A DNA stretch of 64,000 nucleotides from Muribaculaceae bacterium (GCA_017555085.1 JAFZHD010000040.1:106847-170846), one strand, 5' to 3'; shown: positions 1 to 8,154, numbered from the stretch's first letter. Program-made: numbers and translations. Notes: generated from the letters alone by a model not told the origin.

Positions 1-334
1 CTGGCGAATCCCAATACCAACTGTCGCGGCCGTCGGGGCACACAAAAATCATGTTGTAAACAGATGCAAGGCTGTCGAGTTGAGGCTCGGTGAGTTTGAG
101 CCAAGAAGAATAGTCGCCGCCATATCCGTGAATGAGATACACAACGGGGTAGCGGTCGGTGTCGCCTTGTTCAAGATATTTTTCGGGAACGATTACCGAG
201 CATTTCATAGGTGATTTTATGGCGCGAGCAGGCACGCTTATTGTGTCTACTTGTTGAACCGATTGGGCGTAAGCGATGTTTGAAAATCCTGCGATGATGA
301 GCGCAAGGATTGAACTCAAAAGTTTTAGTCTCAT
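1..334 (-). CDS. Secreted esterase family protein, C-terminus cut by window edge
   Basis: Only the first 111 codons lie in the window. The start is an ATG whose complement is at 332-334. The product opens with a lysine-containing hydrophobic signal peptide ending near AYAQ (residues 20-23). A beta-strand and oxyanion region follows with YPVVYLIHGYGG at about 63-74, which is typical of the esterase D / feruloyl-esterase-like alpha/beta hydrolase family (PF00756). The catalytic GxSxG serine lies beyond the edge, so activity cannot be judged. It is probably periplasmic or surface-exposed and cleaves acyl or carbohydrate esters; that function is inferred from the family. It is divergent from the gene at 423. 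Confidence 0.8.
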   Translation of the reverse strand, partial: MRLKLLSSILALIIAGFSNIAYAQSVQQVDTISVPARAIKSPMKCSVIVPEKYLEQGDTDRYPVVYLIHGYGGDYSSWLKLTEPQLDSLASVYNMIFVCPDGRDSWYWDSP

Positions 335-362
335 AATGTAAATGTGTTATTTGTGATATTAT

Positions 363-394
363 GTTGCGAAGTTACGAATAATTGTGTATATTTG
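363..394 (+). promoter_or_regulatory. Bacteroidota-type promoter for the GYF/DUF805 cluster
   Basis: A GTTG at 363-366 is followed after 20 nt by TATATTTG at 387-394. This fits the TTTG-N19-21-TAnnTTTG layout of the Bacteroidota primary sigma factor. The predicted transcript would begin near 400, giving a leader of about 20 nt before the ATG at 423. Confidence 0.55.
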
Positions 395-422
395 CAATTA
401 ATAATTATAGCCAAAAGACAAA

Positions 423-950
423 ATGCTATATCATATAATTTATCAAGGTCAGCAATATGGCCCTATGGAAAAGTCGGCTCTGCGTCGCTATGGGCTGAAT
501 GCCAATTCGCAGGTGTGGCACGAAGGGTTGCCCTCATGGGTGTTTGCATCGCAAGTGCCCGATTTGGCGGGAATGTTTCCGCCTCCGTTGCCTGGTGAAG
601 AACCAAGTGCTGTTGATTACACCGCAAATCGGCACACACCCTCAACTCCCGAAGTGCCCGCAGGCTATCGCCATGTAAATTGGTTGGCAGTGTCGATAAT
701 CGTTACCGCTGTGGGCTTTATTACTACATGTGTTGTGGGCGGAATTGTTGGCATAATCGCGATTGTTAATGCTAATAAGGCAAACTCGATGCACGAAATG
801 GGACAGTATGTAGAGGCGCAAAAGGCAAGTGCAACGGCCAAATCGTGTGTGATTATCGGCTTTGTGATTGCCGCATTAGCCTTTATGGCCATCGGCTGCA
901 CACAAGTAATTGATGAGTTGTATCACATGGACTATGTGTATGGAATATAA
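423..950 (+). CDS. GYF_2-domain and CD225/dispanin-like membrane protein
   Basis: This 175-residue protein begins with a GYF_2-like module (about 1-50; YQGQQYGPM and the later WHEGLPSWV are the recognisable parts). A short proline-rich linker with PPPLPGEE follows. Two hydrophobic segments come next, at about 82-112 and 140-160. The membrane part, with an alanine-rich loop reading VNANKANSM and YVEAQKASATAKS, resembles the CD225/dispanin (interferon-induced transmembrane-like) fold seen in many bacterial membrane proteins. It is the first gene of a three-gene run with two DUF805 proteins, 20 nt away. GYF_2 modules are thought to bind proline-rich peptides or partners; the cellular role is unknown. 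Confidence 0.75.
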   Translation: MLYHIIYQGQQYGPMEKSALRRYGLNANSQVWHEGLPSWVFASQVPDLAGMFPPPLPGEEPSAVDYTANRHTPSTPEVPAGYRHVNWLAVSIIVTAVGFITTCVVGGIVGIIAIVNANKANSMHEMGQYVEAQKASATAKSCVIIGFVIAALAFMAIGCTQVIDELYHMDYVYGI

Positions 951-970
951 TAACTAAAAATTATATAACT

Positions 971-1462
971 ATGGATTTTATTACTGCAATTAAAACATGC
1001 TTTTCAAAGTATGCCGATTTTAACGGCCGCGCTCGCCGCTCTGAATTTTGGTATTGGTATTTGTTTACCATTCTCGTGAGTATGTTTTCTTCTTGGATAC
1101 CTTTTGCATCGTTGGTGATGTTGGCGTTGGTTATTCCCACATTGGCGGCATCAGTCCGTCGTTTGCACGATATCGGTCGCAGCGGTTGGTGGGTGTTGCT
1201 CAATGTTGTGCCATCAATTATCTGCTTTGCACTTTTAATCGCATTGTTGGGCTCGGCTTTGGTTACATTGGTAGCTGCCGGAACTTATGAGCCTGAAATG
1301 TTGATTGATAATTTAAGTGCCAATGTTGGTCTCTGTGCCGCTTATGTTTTGTCGGCATTGGCTTCATTTGTTTGCAGCATCGTTCTCATCGTTTGGTGGG
1401 CAAAAGATAGCACTCCTGGAGCAAACGAATATGGCGAAAACCCCAAAGGCATAGAGGCTTAA
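971..1462 (+). CDS. DUF805 membrane protein, first tandem copy
   Basis: This 163-residue inner-membrane protein has the DUF805 hallmarks: an N-terminal FNGRARRSEFWYW at about 18-30, a central RRLHDIGRSGWW, and a C-terminal WWAKDSTPG. Three or four hydrophobic helices are visible. It differs from its neighbour at 1507 by an insert of about 50 residues between the RSGWW motif and the last helix. DUF805 proteins have no agreed function. It follows the GYF/CD225 gene and precedes its paralogue, probably in one transcript. Confidence 0.85.
   Translation: MDFITAIKTCFSKYADFNGRARRSEFWYWYLFTILVSMFSSWIPFASLVMLALVIPTLAASVRRLHDIGRSGWWVLLNVVPSIICFALLIALLGSALVTLVAAGTYEPEMLIDNLSANVGLCAAYVLSALASFVCSIVLIVWWAKDSTPGANEYGENPKGIEA
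986..1032 (+). repeat. 47-bp perfect direct repeat, copy 1, in DUF805 gene
   Basis: These 47 bases are identical to 1522-1568 in the neighbouring DUF805 gene, including third codon positions. Identity drops just outside. This points to recent duplication or gene conversion. Confidence 0.9.
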
Positions 1463-1506
1463 AATCAAGAAAATCTAAATTTGTTTAACTAAATAATATT
1501 TTAATC

Positions 1507-1833
1507 ATGGATTTTGTAACAGCAATTAAAACATGCTTTTCAAAGTATGCCGATTTTAACGGCCGCGCACGTCGTTCTGAATTTTGGTACTTCTATTTAT
1601 TGACATTTGTGGCAGCATGGATTCCTTTTCTTGGTTGGCTTCTTTCTGTGGCTTTGATAATTCCGAGTTTGTCGGTTGGTGCTCGCCGTTTGCACGATAT
1701 CGGTCGTAGCGGTTGGTGGCAGTTGTTGGTGTTAATACCTTTTATCGGTGGAATCATTCTTCTCATTTGGTGGGCTGGCGATAGCAAACCTGGTGTAAAT
1801 GAATATGGCGAAAACCCCAAAGAGATTGCATAA
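1507..1833 (+). CDS. DUF805 membrane protein, second tandem copy
   Basis: This 108-residue paralogue of the gene at 971 shares its N-terminus almost completely (FNGRARRSEFWY), the RRLHDIGRSGWW motif and the C-terminal tail ending NEYGENPK. It is the usual compact DUF805 length, with about three membrane helices. It lies 44 nt after the first copy, and a rho-independent terminator follows at 1857. Function is unknown. Tandem DUF805 genes in one operon with a GYF/CD225 protein suggest a shared envelope role; this is inference. Confidence 0.85.
   Translation: MDFVTAIKTCFSKYADFNGRARRSEFWYFYLLTFVAAWIPFLGWLLSVALIIPSLSVGARRLHDIGRSGWWQLLVLIPFIGGIILLIWWAGDSKPGVNEYGENPKEIA
1522..1568 (+). repeat. 47-bp perfect direct repeat, copy 2, in DUF805 gene
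   Basis: Exact match to 986-1032; see that entry. Confidence 0.9.
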
Positions 1834-1856
1834 CCCCAAACTGATAGACTAATATA

Positions 1857-1888
1857 AACCTTGCTCTGTAAAGGGCGAGGTTTTTTTA
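1857..1888 (+). terminator. Rho-independent terminator after the DUF805 pair
   Basis: A 10-bp stem (1857-1866 with 1873-1882, two G-U pairs) around a six-base loop runs into a stretch of seven T residues. Confidence 0.75.
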
Positions 1889-1996
1889 TTTCGGCATCAA
1901 AGATTTTGCGGTAAGTGTTGTGCATCTCAATATTTTTTGCGAATATTGCAAAATAATAACCATTTTTCAACTAACCTTAAACAACCTTACGAAAAC

Positions 1997-2500
1997 ATGA
2001 AAAGAATCTTTTTATCGCTGATGCTGATTTTGGGCCTTTCAATGAGCCTTTCAGCAAAGAAAGAAGCAATGTATGCTTATGACACAAGTTTGACCAATTT
2101 CTTCGGAATGTATTGGATTGACCGCGATGCCCAAATGTTTTACTTTGACTCTGATAGCGAAGAAGACGCCACCATGATGATAAAGAATTACAAAAAGAAT
2201 GGCAATAAAGAAACTTTTGACATCTATCCCAAGAATAACCCAAGCAAAAAGTTGGGCTCGGTGGTGCTTGTTATCAACCCCGAATTGACTGCAAAAGACG
2301 ACCTCTCATCACAATCGCTCATCGTTAAGGCTTATGGCCAGACCTACAACCATGGTGTAAAGACCGAAAAACAAAACGGTAATAAGTCAAAAGGCGGCGG
2401 CAGTGAGAGCGTTGTCGACAAAGCCAAAGAAGGCGCAAAAGACCTCTTTAATAAAGGTAAAAACCTCTTTAAGAAAAAAGATAAGAAAGAAGGCGAATAA
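1997..2500 (+). CDS. Small secreted protein of unknown function
   Basis: This predicted 167-residue protein starts with MKRIFLSLMLILGLSMSLSA, a clear signal peptide. An ATG-like start 60 nt upstream is in frame but would bury the signal, so 1997 was chosen. The mature part has a compact region up to about residue 120 (FFGMYWIDRDAQMFYF at about 34-49). The C-terminus is Lys/Glu/Gly-rich and low complexity with DKAKEGAKDLFNKGKNLF, probably a disordered or amphipathic basic tail. No family is recognised. It stands alone between two terminators. It may be periplasmic or bound to the membrane through the basic tail; this is inference. Confidence 0.7.
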   Translation: MKRIFLSLMLILGLSMSLSAKKEAMYAYDTSLTNFFGMYWIDRDAQMFYFDSDSEEDATMMIKNYKKNGNKETFDIYPKNNPSKKLGSVVLVINPELTAKDDLSSQSLIVKAYGQTYNHGVKTEKQNGNKSKGGGSESVVDKAKEGAKDLFNKGKNLFKKKDKKEGE

Positions 2501-2528
2501 TATCGTGTGATTTCGCTTCCCAAAATAG

Positions 2529-2562
2529 CAACGCCCTGTCTCGCGTGAGAGGCAGGGCGTTG
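2529..2562. terminator. Bidirectional terminator between convergent genes
   Basis: A perfect 10-bp stem (2529-2538 with 2553-2562) plus an inner TCTC/GAGA pairing lies between the stop codons of the convergent genes at 2500 and 2585. Confidence 0.8.
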
Positions 2563-2584
2563 TTGTATGGTTGAGCCGTGCGGC

Positions 2585-3061
2585 TTATTTTTGAGCGTTG
2601 ATGAGGTTTTGGATTGCTTCTTCAAGCGCTGTTTCGTCCATAAGACCTACATTGCTGTTGATTGTGCCGTCGGGCGAAACGAAGAGTACAAAGGGAATGG
2701 CATTTGCTTCAAATTTCTTTGCAACTTCGGGGCAACGGTCAACATCGACTGCTATAAATTCCACTTTGCCGTTGTATTTTTCGGCCATTTTCACGAAAGT
2801 GGGTTTGAAGTTGTTGCAAGGGCCACACCATGTAGCGCTGAAATCAACAACAACGGGGTGGTCGATGCCTGTAAAGTCGAGGAGTTCGTCGGCTTTGAGT
2901 TCATATACGCCGCTTCTCACATAACCGGGGTCGCCAACTGTTGTTTCGACAGTTTCGCCGGCATTTTCATTTTTTTGAACGGCTGAATTGTTGCCGCAAG
3001 ATGACAATACAGCAACTGCTGCGATAGCCATGCTTGAAAGAATGAGGCTGATTTTTTTCAT
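2585..3061 (-). CDS. Thioredoxin-fold lipoprotein
   Basis: This 158-residue lipoprotein has the lipobox LSSC with Cys22 as the lipidation site. A thioredoxin domain spans about 60-158, with the active site WCGPC at 78-82 and a cis-proline segment NAIPF near 120. The WCGPC motif is that of a reducing thioredoxin; the signal places it in the periplasm, tethered to a membrane. It probably reduces or exchanges disulfides of envelope proteins. It lies 22 nt after the flavin reductase gene, so the two may be co-transcribed. The redox direction cannot be told from sequence. Confidence 0.88.
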   Translation of the reverse strand: MKKISLILSSMAIAAVAVLSSCGNNSAVQKNENAGETVETTVGDPGYVRSGVYELKADELLDFTGIDHPVVVDFSATWCGPCNNFKPTFVKMAEKYNGKVEFIAVDVDRCPEVAKKFEANAIPFVLFVSPDGTINSNVGLMDETALEEAIQNLINAQK

Positions 3062-3083
3062 CGTTTTGAGTTTTTAGAGTTGT

Positions 3084-3593
3084 TTATTGGTTAATCCACA
3101 CATTTTTTATTCCGGCGATATAGATATTGTGCAAGTTGCCTTTTTCGGGACCATACCAGTTTTGTAGCGGTGTGGTGTCGGTAAATTTGTCGGCAGCCAT
3201 TGCATCTTTATAAAGTATCTCGCATTCGATAATGATGTGGGCTTGCTGAAAGGCAACCTGTCCCGAGGGGAGTGTCAACGGGGTGAGCGTCGGCTCGTTC
3301 ATTTTGTCATATTCGCGTCCGCTTTTTGTGCCCATCACTGTGAGGGTGGGGCGCATCGACTGCGGGAAAAATGTGAGCGTGAATCGGCCGCTGCGGTTGA
3401 TGTATTGGTTGGTAAGTCGCTCTGGGCGCACATATATTGTTGCCACGGGCTTGTTCCACAAGTAACCCATACCACCCCAACTTGCTGTCATCATGTTGTA
3501 GTCGGCGCTGTCGCCGGCTGTTATGAGCATCCATTGATGCCCTATCAGGTCGATGATGTTTTGATTCAGTTGCTCGGGCTTGATTTCTTTCAT
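3084..3593 (-). CDS. Flavin reductase family protein (FMN-binding split barrel)
   Basis: This 169-residue protein belongs to the flavin reductase-like split-barrel family. NMMTASWGGMGYLWNKP near 35-51 and the preceding GHQWMLITAG are typical of the FMN-binding region. I chose the ATG at 3593. A TTG six codons upstream is in frame but lies inside the terminator hairpin of the upstream mdh gene. Such proteins bind FMN and reduce flavin or iron complexes with NAD(P)H; the true substrate is unknown. The thioredoxin lipoprotein follows closely. Confidence 0.82.
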   Translation of the reverse strand: MKEIKPEQLNQNIIDLIGHQWMLITAGDSADYNMMTASWGGMGYLWNKPVATIYVRPERLTNQYINRSGRFTLTFFPQSMRPTLTVMGTKSGREYDKMNEPTLTPLTLPSGQVAFQQAHIIIECEILYKDAMAADKFTDTTPLQNWYGPEKGNLHNIYIAGIKNVWINQ

Positions 3594-3611
3594 AACTATG
3601 ATTTGAAACAA

Positions 3612-3653
3612 AGAGGAGTACAGGTTTCTTGTATAGAAACGCTCTACTCCTCT
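3612..3653 (-). terminator. Nested hairpin terminator after mdh
   Basis: On the minus strand a 9-bp perfect outer stem (3612-3620 with 3645-3653) encloses a second perfect stem (3624-3628 with 3636-3640), followed by TTTGTTT. It separates mdh from the flavin reductase gene and overlaps the possible TTG start of the latter. Confidence 0.75.
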
Positions 3654-3684
3654 AAAAGTTTATTTATCGGGTTGAAAAAGTCGC

Positions 3685-4611
3685 TTATGCGAGAGCGGCG
3701 TTAGTACCGTGAACTGCGGCAGCGCTCTTAGCGAAGAGTTCTTTTTCTTCGTCGTTGAGGTCAAATTCAACTACTTTTTCGATACCGTTGCGGCCGAGGA
3801 TACAGGGAACACCGATGCAAAGGTCTTTTTCGCCGTATTCGCCTTCGAGCAATGCGCTACAAGTAATCATTTTCTTTTGGTCGTGGATAACTGCTGCTGC
3901 AACTTGTGCTGCTGCTGCACCGGGAGCATACCATGCTGATGTGCCGAGCAAGCCTGTGAGAGTAGCACCACCTACCATTGTGTCAGCTGCGATTTTTTTG
4001 AGAGTTTCAGCGTCGATGAGTTCGCTAACGGGGATACCGCGGTAAGCAGCATAGCGAGTCAAAGGAATCATTGTAGTGTCGCCGTGGCCACCGATAACGA
4101 TACCTTCGATTTCGTTGGGGTTAGCGTTGAGAGCTTGGCTCAAATAGAATTTGAAACGAGCGCTGTCGAGTGCGCCACCCATACCGATGATGCGGTTTTT
4201 GGGAAGACCGCTTGTTTTGTGGATGAGGTATGTCATAGTGTCCATGGGGTTAGACACGCAGATGATGATTGCATCGGGAGAGTATTTCAATACGTTGTCA
4301 GTAACTGATTTCACGATACCAGCGTTAACGCCGATGAGTTCTTCGCGAGTCATACCGGGTTTGCGGGGAATACCTGATGTGATAACCACTACATCGCTAC
4401 CAGCAGTTTTTTCATAATCGTTAGTTACACCAGTGAGGCGAGTGTTGAGGTTGAGGATATTAGCAGTTTGCATGATATCCATTGCTTTACCTTCTGAAAG
4501 ACCTTCTTTGATGTCGATGAGAACTACTTCGTCGGCTACGCCTGTTGTAACCAATACATTAGCACATGTTGCGCCTACATTACCGGCGCCTACAACTGTA
4601 ACTTTTGACAT
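3685..4611 (-). CDS. mdh: Malate dehydrogenase
   Basis: This 308-residue, LDH-like malate dehydrogenase interconverts malate and oxaloacetate with NAD. Visible features are the GAGNVG Rossmann loop (8-13), Asp33 for NAD preference, substrate arginines in IPRKPGMTR (Arg83, Arg89), Arg152 in ALDSARF with Asp149, and catalytic His176 in GGHGDTT. The residue pattern with Arg83 favours malate over lactate. In gut Bacteroidales this enzyme feeds the reductive branch from oxaloacetate to fumarate and succinate. It stands alone upstream of a strong hairpin terminator. Confidence 0.95.
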   Translation of the reverse strand: MSKVTVVGAGNVGATCANVLVTTGVADEVVLIDIKEGLSEGKAMDIMQTANILNLNTRLTGVTNDYEKTAGSDVVVITSGIPRKPGMTREELIGVNAGIVKSVTDNVLKYSPDAIIICVSNPMDTMTYLIHKTSGLPKNRIIGMGGALDSARFKFYLSQALNANPNEIEGIVIGGHGDTTMIPLTRYAAYRGIPVSELIDAETLKKIAADTMVGGATLTGLLGTSAWYAPGAAAAQVAAAVIHDQKKMITCSALLEGEYGEKDLCIGVPCILGRNGIEKVVEFDLNDEEKELFAKSAAAVHGTNAALA

Positions 4612-4671
4612 AATTTTTGTTGTTAAAAATGGTTTATATATTGTTTTGATTATTCGCTATTTTCAGCACTA

Positions 4672-4679
4672 CAAATTTA
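4672..4679 (-). promoter_or_regulatory. Candidate -7 box for mdh
   Basis: The minus strand reads TAAATTTG here, matching TAnnTTTG, about 60 nt upstream of the mdh start. No convincing -33 element was found. Confidence 0.35.
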
Positions 4680-4744
4680 ATGATTTATTTTTAGTATGCT
4701 GATATAAAAACCGAAAAATTTTCTCGGATAGTTAAAACATTTTG

Positions 4745-5314
4745 TCAAAGCGTGTTGAGCAACTGCTCGACAACGGCAGGGAAATGGGCGTGTTCAAGGC
4801 CGTGGATGCGCTCGGCGAGGGTGTCGGGGGTGTCGTCGGGCATAACGGGACATGTGGCTTGGAAGATGATTTTGCCACCGTCAACCTCGGTTGTCACATG
4901 GTGAATGGTGATGCCGCTTTGGTTGTCGCCGGCATCGATAACGGCCTGGTGCACATGGTGTCCCCACATGCCGGGACCGCCGTGGCGGGGGAGCAGCGAG
5001 GGGTGTATGTTGATGATGCGTCGCTCATAGGCGCTGATGATTGTGTCGGGAATGATGCACAAAAATCCTGCAAGCACAATCAGGTCGATGTCGTTGGCGT
5101 GCAACAGGTCGAGAATTTCGTCGCCTTGCAGCCATTGTTCGCGCGAGAATGAGACTGTGGGCACACCTGCCGTTTTCATCTTGTCGTGAACGGCAGCGTT
5201 GGCGCGGTTTGACAGTGCGATTTTGACTGTCGCAACGGGGTTGTCGGCAAAATGTTGTGCTATGGCAAGGGCGTTGGAACCGGTGCCCGATGCAAAAATT
5301 GCAATATGTTTCAT
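4745..5314 (-). CDS. purN: Phosphoribosylglycinamide formyltransferase
   Basis: This 189-residue PurN transfers a formyl group from 10-formyl-THF to GAR in purine synthesis. The start MKHIAIFASGTGSNA at 5314 matches the family N-terminus; the upstream in-frame extension overlaps the ABC gene and was rejected. GTGSNA is the phosphate-binding loop. NIHPSLLPRHGG carries the catalytic His, and GITIHHVTTEVDGG carries the catalytic Asp region. It begins 16 nt downstream of the ABC exporter stop, so the two are probably co-transcribed. Confidence 0.94.
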   Translation of the reverse strand: MKHIAIFASGTGSNALAIAQHFADNPVATVKIALSNRANAAVHDKMKTAGVPTVSFSREQWLQGDEILDLLHANDIDLIVLAGFLCIIPDTIISAYERRIINIHPSLLPRHGGPGMWGHHVHQAVIDAGDNQSGITIHHVTTEVDGGKIIFQATCPVMPDDTPDTLAERIHGLEHAHFPAVVEQLLNTL

Positions 5315-5330
5315 TGCTGATTGTTCGGAG

Positions 5331-7157
5331 TTAAAATTTCTGCATATCAACGAGTCGCTTGTAATAGCGGTTGAGGGCGAGCAACTCATCGTGTGTGCCG
5401 CTTTCGACGATGCGACCTTCGTGCATGACGCATATCATGTCGGCATTTTTGATTGTTGACAATCGGTGGGCGATGACGAGCGTTGTGCGGTCTTGCATAA
5501 GGCGGTCGAGCGCCTCTTGCACCAAGTGTTCACTCTCAGAGTCGAGTGCCGATGTGGCCTCGTCGAGAATGAGTATGGGTGGGTTTTTGAGAATTGCGCG
5601 AGCAATAGACAAGCGTTGGCGTTGGCCGCCCGACAAACGGCAACCGCGGTCGCCGATGTTGGTGTCATAGCCTTGCTCCGATTCCATGATAAACTCGTGG
5701 GCATTGGCTATTTTGGCGGCTTCGATAACCTGTTCCATTGAGGCTTCTTTCACGCCAAATGTTATGTTGTTGTAGAAAGAGTCGTTAAAGAGAATGGCCT
5801 CTTGGTTGACATTGCCCATAAACGAGCGAAGGTCGTGAACACGCAAATCGCGCACATCGATGCCGTCGATTGTGATTGAGCCGGAATCAACATCATAGAA
5901 GCGGGGAATGAGGTCGGCCATGGTCGATTTGCCCGAGCCCGATTGTCCTACAAGGGCAACGGTTGCTCCGGCAGGAATGTTGAGCGACACATTGTGAATC
6001 ACTGTGTTGCTGCCATAACTGAAAGTGATGTCGTTGTAGCTGATTTCGCCACGCAATTTGCCTATTTCTTTGGGAGTTTCGGGGTCTTTGATGGGATTGT
6101 CGGCATTGAGAATTTTGTCAACGCGCTCCATTGATGCAAGACCTTTTTGAATGGCATACATTGCTTTTGAAAGGTCTTTAGCGGGGTTGATGATGCTGTA
6201 AAATATCACCATGTAATAGATGAATGAGGCGGCGTTGATTGACGACATGCCGTTGAGAATGAGTGTGCCGCCAAACCACAACACGATTGCTATAGCTGCT
6301 GTGCCGAGAAATTCGCTCATGGGATGGGCCAACGACTGTCGGCGAGCCACTTTGTTGCTGATGTTGAAGAAAATGTCGTTTTCGCGGTGGAAGCGTTTTT
6401 TCACTTTGTCTTCGGCGTTAAAGGCTTTGATGATGCGCAATCCGCCGAGGGTTTCCTCGATGTTTGACATGAGTGTGCCCCATTGCTGTTGCCCTTCGAG
6501 TGATTTGCGTTTGAGGCGTTTGCCTACGCGGCCCATCACAAGACCAGCCAAGGGGAGCAAGATGAGTACAAAAACGGTGAGTTGCCAGCTGATGGCTATC
6601 ATCATGCCCAAACACACGATAATCATCACGGGGTTTTTGAACATCATGTCGAGCGATGCCATGATAGAGTTTTCGATTTCGGCCACATCACCGCTCATGC
6701 GCGCCATCACATCGCCTTTGCGCTCTGATGTGAAAAACGAGATGGGCAAGGCTGTGATTTTGTCATAAACAAAGTTGCGAATGTCGCGAACGATGCCCGA
6801 ACGCATCGGCACGATGAAATATGAACTCAAATAGGTCACTCCGGTTTTGAGCGCGGTCATAATCACCAACAAGGTGGCGAGCATAGCCAATGCGGCCGAT
6901 GCGCCCCAACGCTGAATAACCACTTGGGTGTAATAGTAAAAGTTGTTGATAATCACATCTTTTGCATCGCCGTCGGCCATAGTCATATAGTCGTAGGCGA
7001 CATCCTTGATTTGGAACAGCATTTCAAGGATGGGGATGATGATTGCAAACGAGAAAAGTGTGAGAACTGCGGCCAGAATATTGAAAATGATATTCAGCGC
7101 GAGATAGTGCTTGTAGGGAGGAACAAAGCGTCGTAGTATTCTGAAAAACTCTTTCAT
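5331..7157 (-). CDS. MsbA-like ABC exporter (fused permease and ATPase)
   Basis: This 608-residue half-transporter has a six-helix permease in about residues 1-330. The ATPase domain has Walker A GQSGSGKST (404-412), signature LSGGQ (508-512), Walker B ILILDEATSALD (around 528-539, Asp532, Glu533) and the switch His564 in IAHRLSTI. It would act as a homodimer. The family includes lipid A flippases and multidrug exporters; the start MKEFFRILRRFVPPYK is typical of a conserved Bacteroidales exporter of this kind. The substrate is not shown. The -7 box ends only five bases before the ATG, so the message may be leaderless. Confidence 0.88.
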   Translation of the reverse strand: MKEFFRILRRFVPPYKHYLALNIIFNILAAVLTLFSFAIIIPILEMLFQIKDVAYDYMTMADGDAKDVIINNFYYYTQVVIQRWGASAALAMLATLLVIMTALKTGVTYLSSYFIVPMRSGIVRDIRNFVYDKITALPISFFTSERKGDVMARMSGDVAEIENSIMASLDMMFKNPVMIIVCLGMMIAISWQLTVFVLILLPLAGLVMGRVGKRLKRKSLEGQQQWGTLMSNIEETLGGLRIIKAFNAEDKVKKRFHRENDIFFNISNKVARRQSLAHPMSEFLGTAAIAIVLWFGGTLILNGMSSINAASFIYYMVIFYSIINPAKDLSKAMYAIQKGLASMERVDKILNADNPIKDPETPKEIGKLRGEISYNDITFSYGSNTVIHNVSLNIPAGATVALVGQSGSGKSTMADLIPRFYDVDSGSITIDGIDVRDLRVHDLRSFMGNVNQEAILFNDSFYNNITFGVKEASMEQVIEAAKIANAHEFIMESEQGYDTNIGDRGCRLSGGQRQRLSIARAILKNPPILILDEATSALDSESEHLVQEALDRLMQDRTTLVIAHRLSTIKNADMICVMHEGRIVESGTHDELLALNRYYKRLVDMQKF

Positions 7158-7161
7158 GGTG

Positions 7162-7169
7162 CAAAGTTA
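7162..7169 (-). promoter_or_regulatory. -7 box immediately before the ABC exporter start
   Basis: The minus strand reads TAACTTTG, a good TAnnTTTG match. Its last base is five bases from the ATG at 7157, so transcription would start at or very near the start codon. Confidence 0.5.
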
Positions 7170-7232
7170 GCAATTAATGTGTATAATGCATAATTGTAAG
7201 TGATATTTGGCCTTTTTGGACAAAAAATTGTT

Positions 7233-7261
7233 GTATGTGTAAGGCAAAAAGTGTAATTTTA
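7233..7261 (+). promoter_or_regulatory. Candidate promoter for the SIMPL gene
   Basis: A GTTG ending at 7233 is followed after 20 nt by TAATTTTA (7254-7261), one base off TAnnTTTG. The start codon is at 7282. Confidence 0.4.
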
Positions 7262-7281
7262 GCAACTAAAACATTAAAGCA

Positions 7282-7992
7282 ATGTCAAAATCGGTATCAA
7301 AAATTATTTCGTCAGTGATTATCGCCCTTGGAGTGGTGATGTTGGGCGTGTGCATTAAGTCGGGTATCGACAATTTTTCGTATAGCGACCGCGTGGTGAC
7401 TGTCAGGGGGCTTGCCGAGAAAGAGGTAATGGCCAACAAGGTCACTTGGCCCATAGTGTTCAAAGAAATGGGCAACGATTTGCCGCAGATTTATGCGTCG
7501 ATAAACAAGACTAACAATGCCATTGTGGAGTTTTTGAAAACAAACGGTTTGTCGGCCGACGAAATCGAGATTAACGCACCTGATATTATCGATATGCAAG
7601 CCGACCGTTATTCGTCAAACAACAAGCCCTATCGGTATAATGTGACATCGGTAATCACGGTCATATCGGGAAATGTGGGGTTGGTAAACAATCTCATAAG
7701 CCGTCAGGCCGAATTGCTGAAACAAGGCATTGCGATTGTTTCGGACAAGTATAGTTACCCCACAAACTATGAGTTTACCGAGCTGAACACGGTCAAACCC
7801 GAGATGATTGCCGAGGCGACAAGCAAAGCCCGCGAGGCTGCCTGTAAGTTTGCCGCCGATTCAGAAAGCAAATTGGGCAAAATCAAAACAGCCTCACAAG
7901 GTCAGTTCACAATCTCTGACCGCGACGAATACACTCCTTATGTCAAAAATGTGAGAGTCGTAACCACGATAGTGTATTATCTCGAAGATTAA
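7282..7992 (+). CDS. SIMPL-domain (DUF541) exported protein
   Basis: This 236-residue protein has an N-terminal hydrophobic helix (about 11-28) that acts as signal or anchor. A SIMPL/DUF541 domain follows: VTVRGLAEKEVMANKVTWPI, then the mixed alpha/beta core, ending with VRVVTTIVYYLED. The family includes YggE-like periplasmic proteins. Its function is poorly known and has been linked in some bacteria to oxidative stress. It is a single gene with its own promoter; tRNA-Leu follows. Confidence 0.85.
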   Translation: MSKSVSKIISSVIIALGVVMLGVCIKSGIDNFSYSDRVVTVRGLAEKEVMANKVTWPIVFKEMGNDLPQIYASINKTNNAIVEFLKTNGLSADEIEINAPDIIDMQADRYSSNNKPYRYNVTSVITVISGNVGLVNNLISRQAELLKQGIAIVSDKYSYPTNYEFTELNTVKPEMIAEATSKAREAACKFAADSESKLGKIKTASQGQFTISDRDEYTPYVKNVRVVTTIVYYLED

Positions 7993-8055
7993 AGCGGCGC
8001 AATGCTTTTTGAAAAATAATTGTGGGCAAAGTGGCGTAAAAACGAATAAAAATGC

Positions 8056-8063
8056 TATCTTTG
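8056..8063 (+). promoter_or_regulatory. -7 box of the tRNA-Leu promoter
   Basis: TATCTTTG lies 11 bases upstream of the first tRNA base, the usual place for a Bacteroidota -7 box. The -33 element is weak. Confidence 0.55.
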
Positions 8064-8073
8064 CACTGCAAAT

Positions 8074-8154
8074 GCCCAGGTGGCGGAATGGTAGACGCGC
8101 TCGTTTCAGGTGCGAGTGCTGCGAGGCGTGCAGGTTCGAGTCCTGTTCTGGGCA
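8074..8154 (+). tRNA. tRNA-Leu (anticodon CAG)
   Basis: The acceptor stem pairs GCCCAGG with TCTGGGC (last pair G-U). The anticodon loop TTTCAGG gives CAG. There is a long class II variable arm. The T arm contains GGTTCGAGTCC. A single A follows as discriminator, and CCA is not encoded. It is flanked by a promoter box and a strong terminator. Confidence 0.96.

Noticed and set aside
2567..2986. Open frame opposite the thioredoxin gene
   Set aside because: The minus-strand thioredoxin has a lipobox and WCGPC motif; the plus frame has none.
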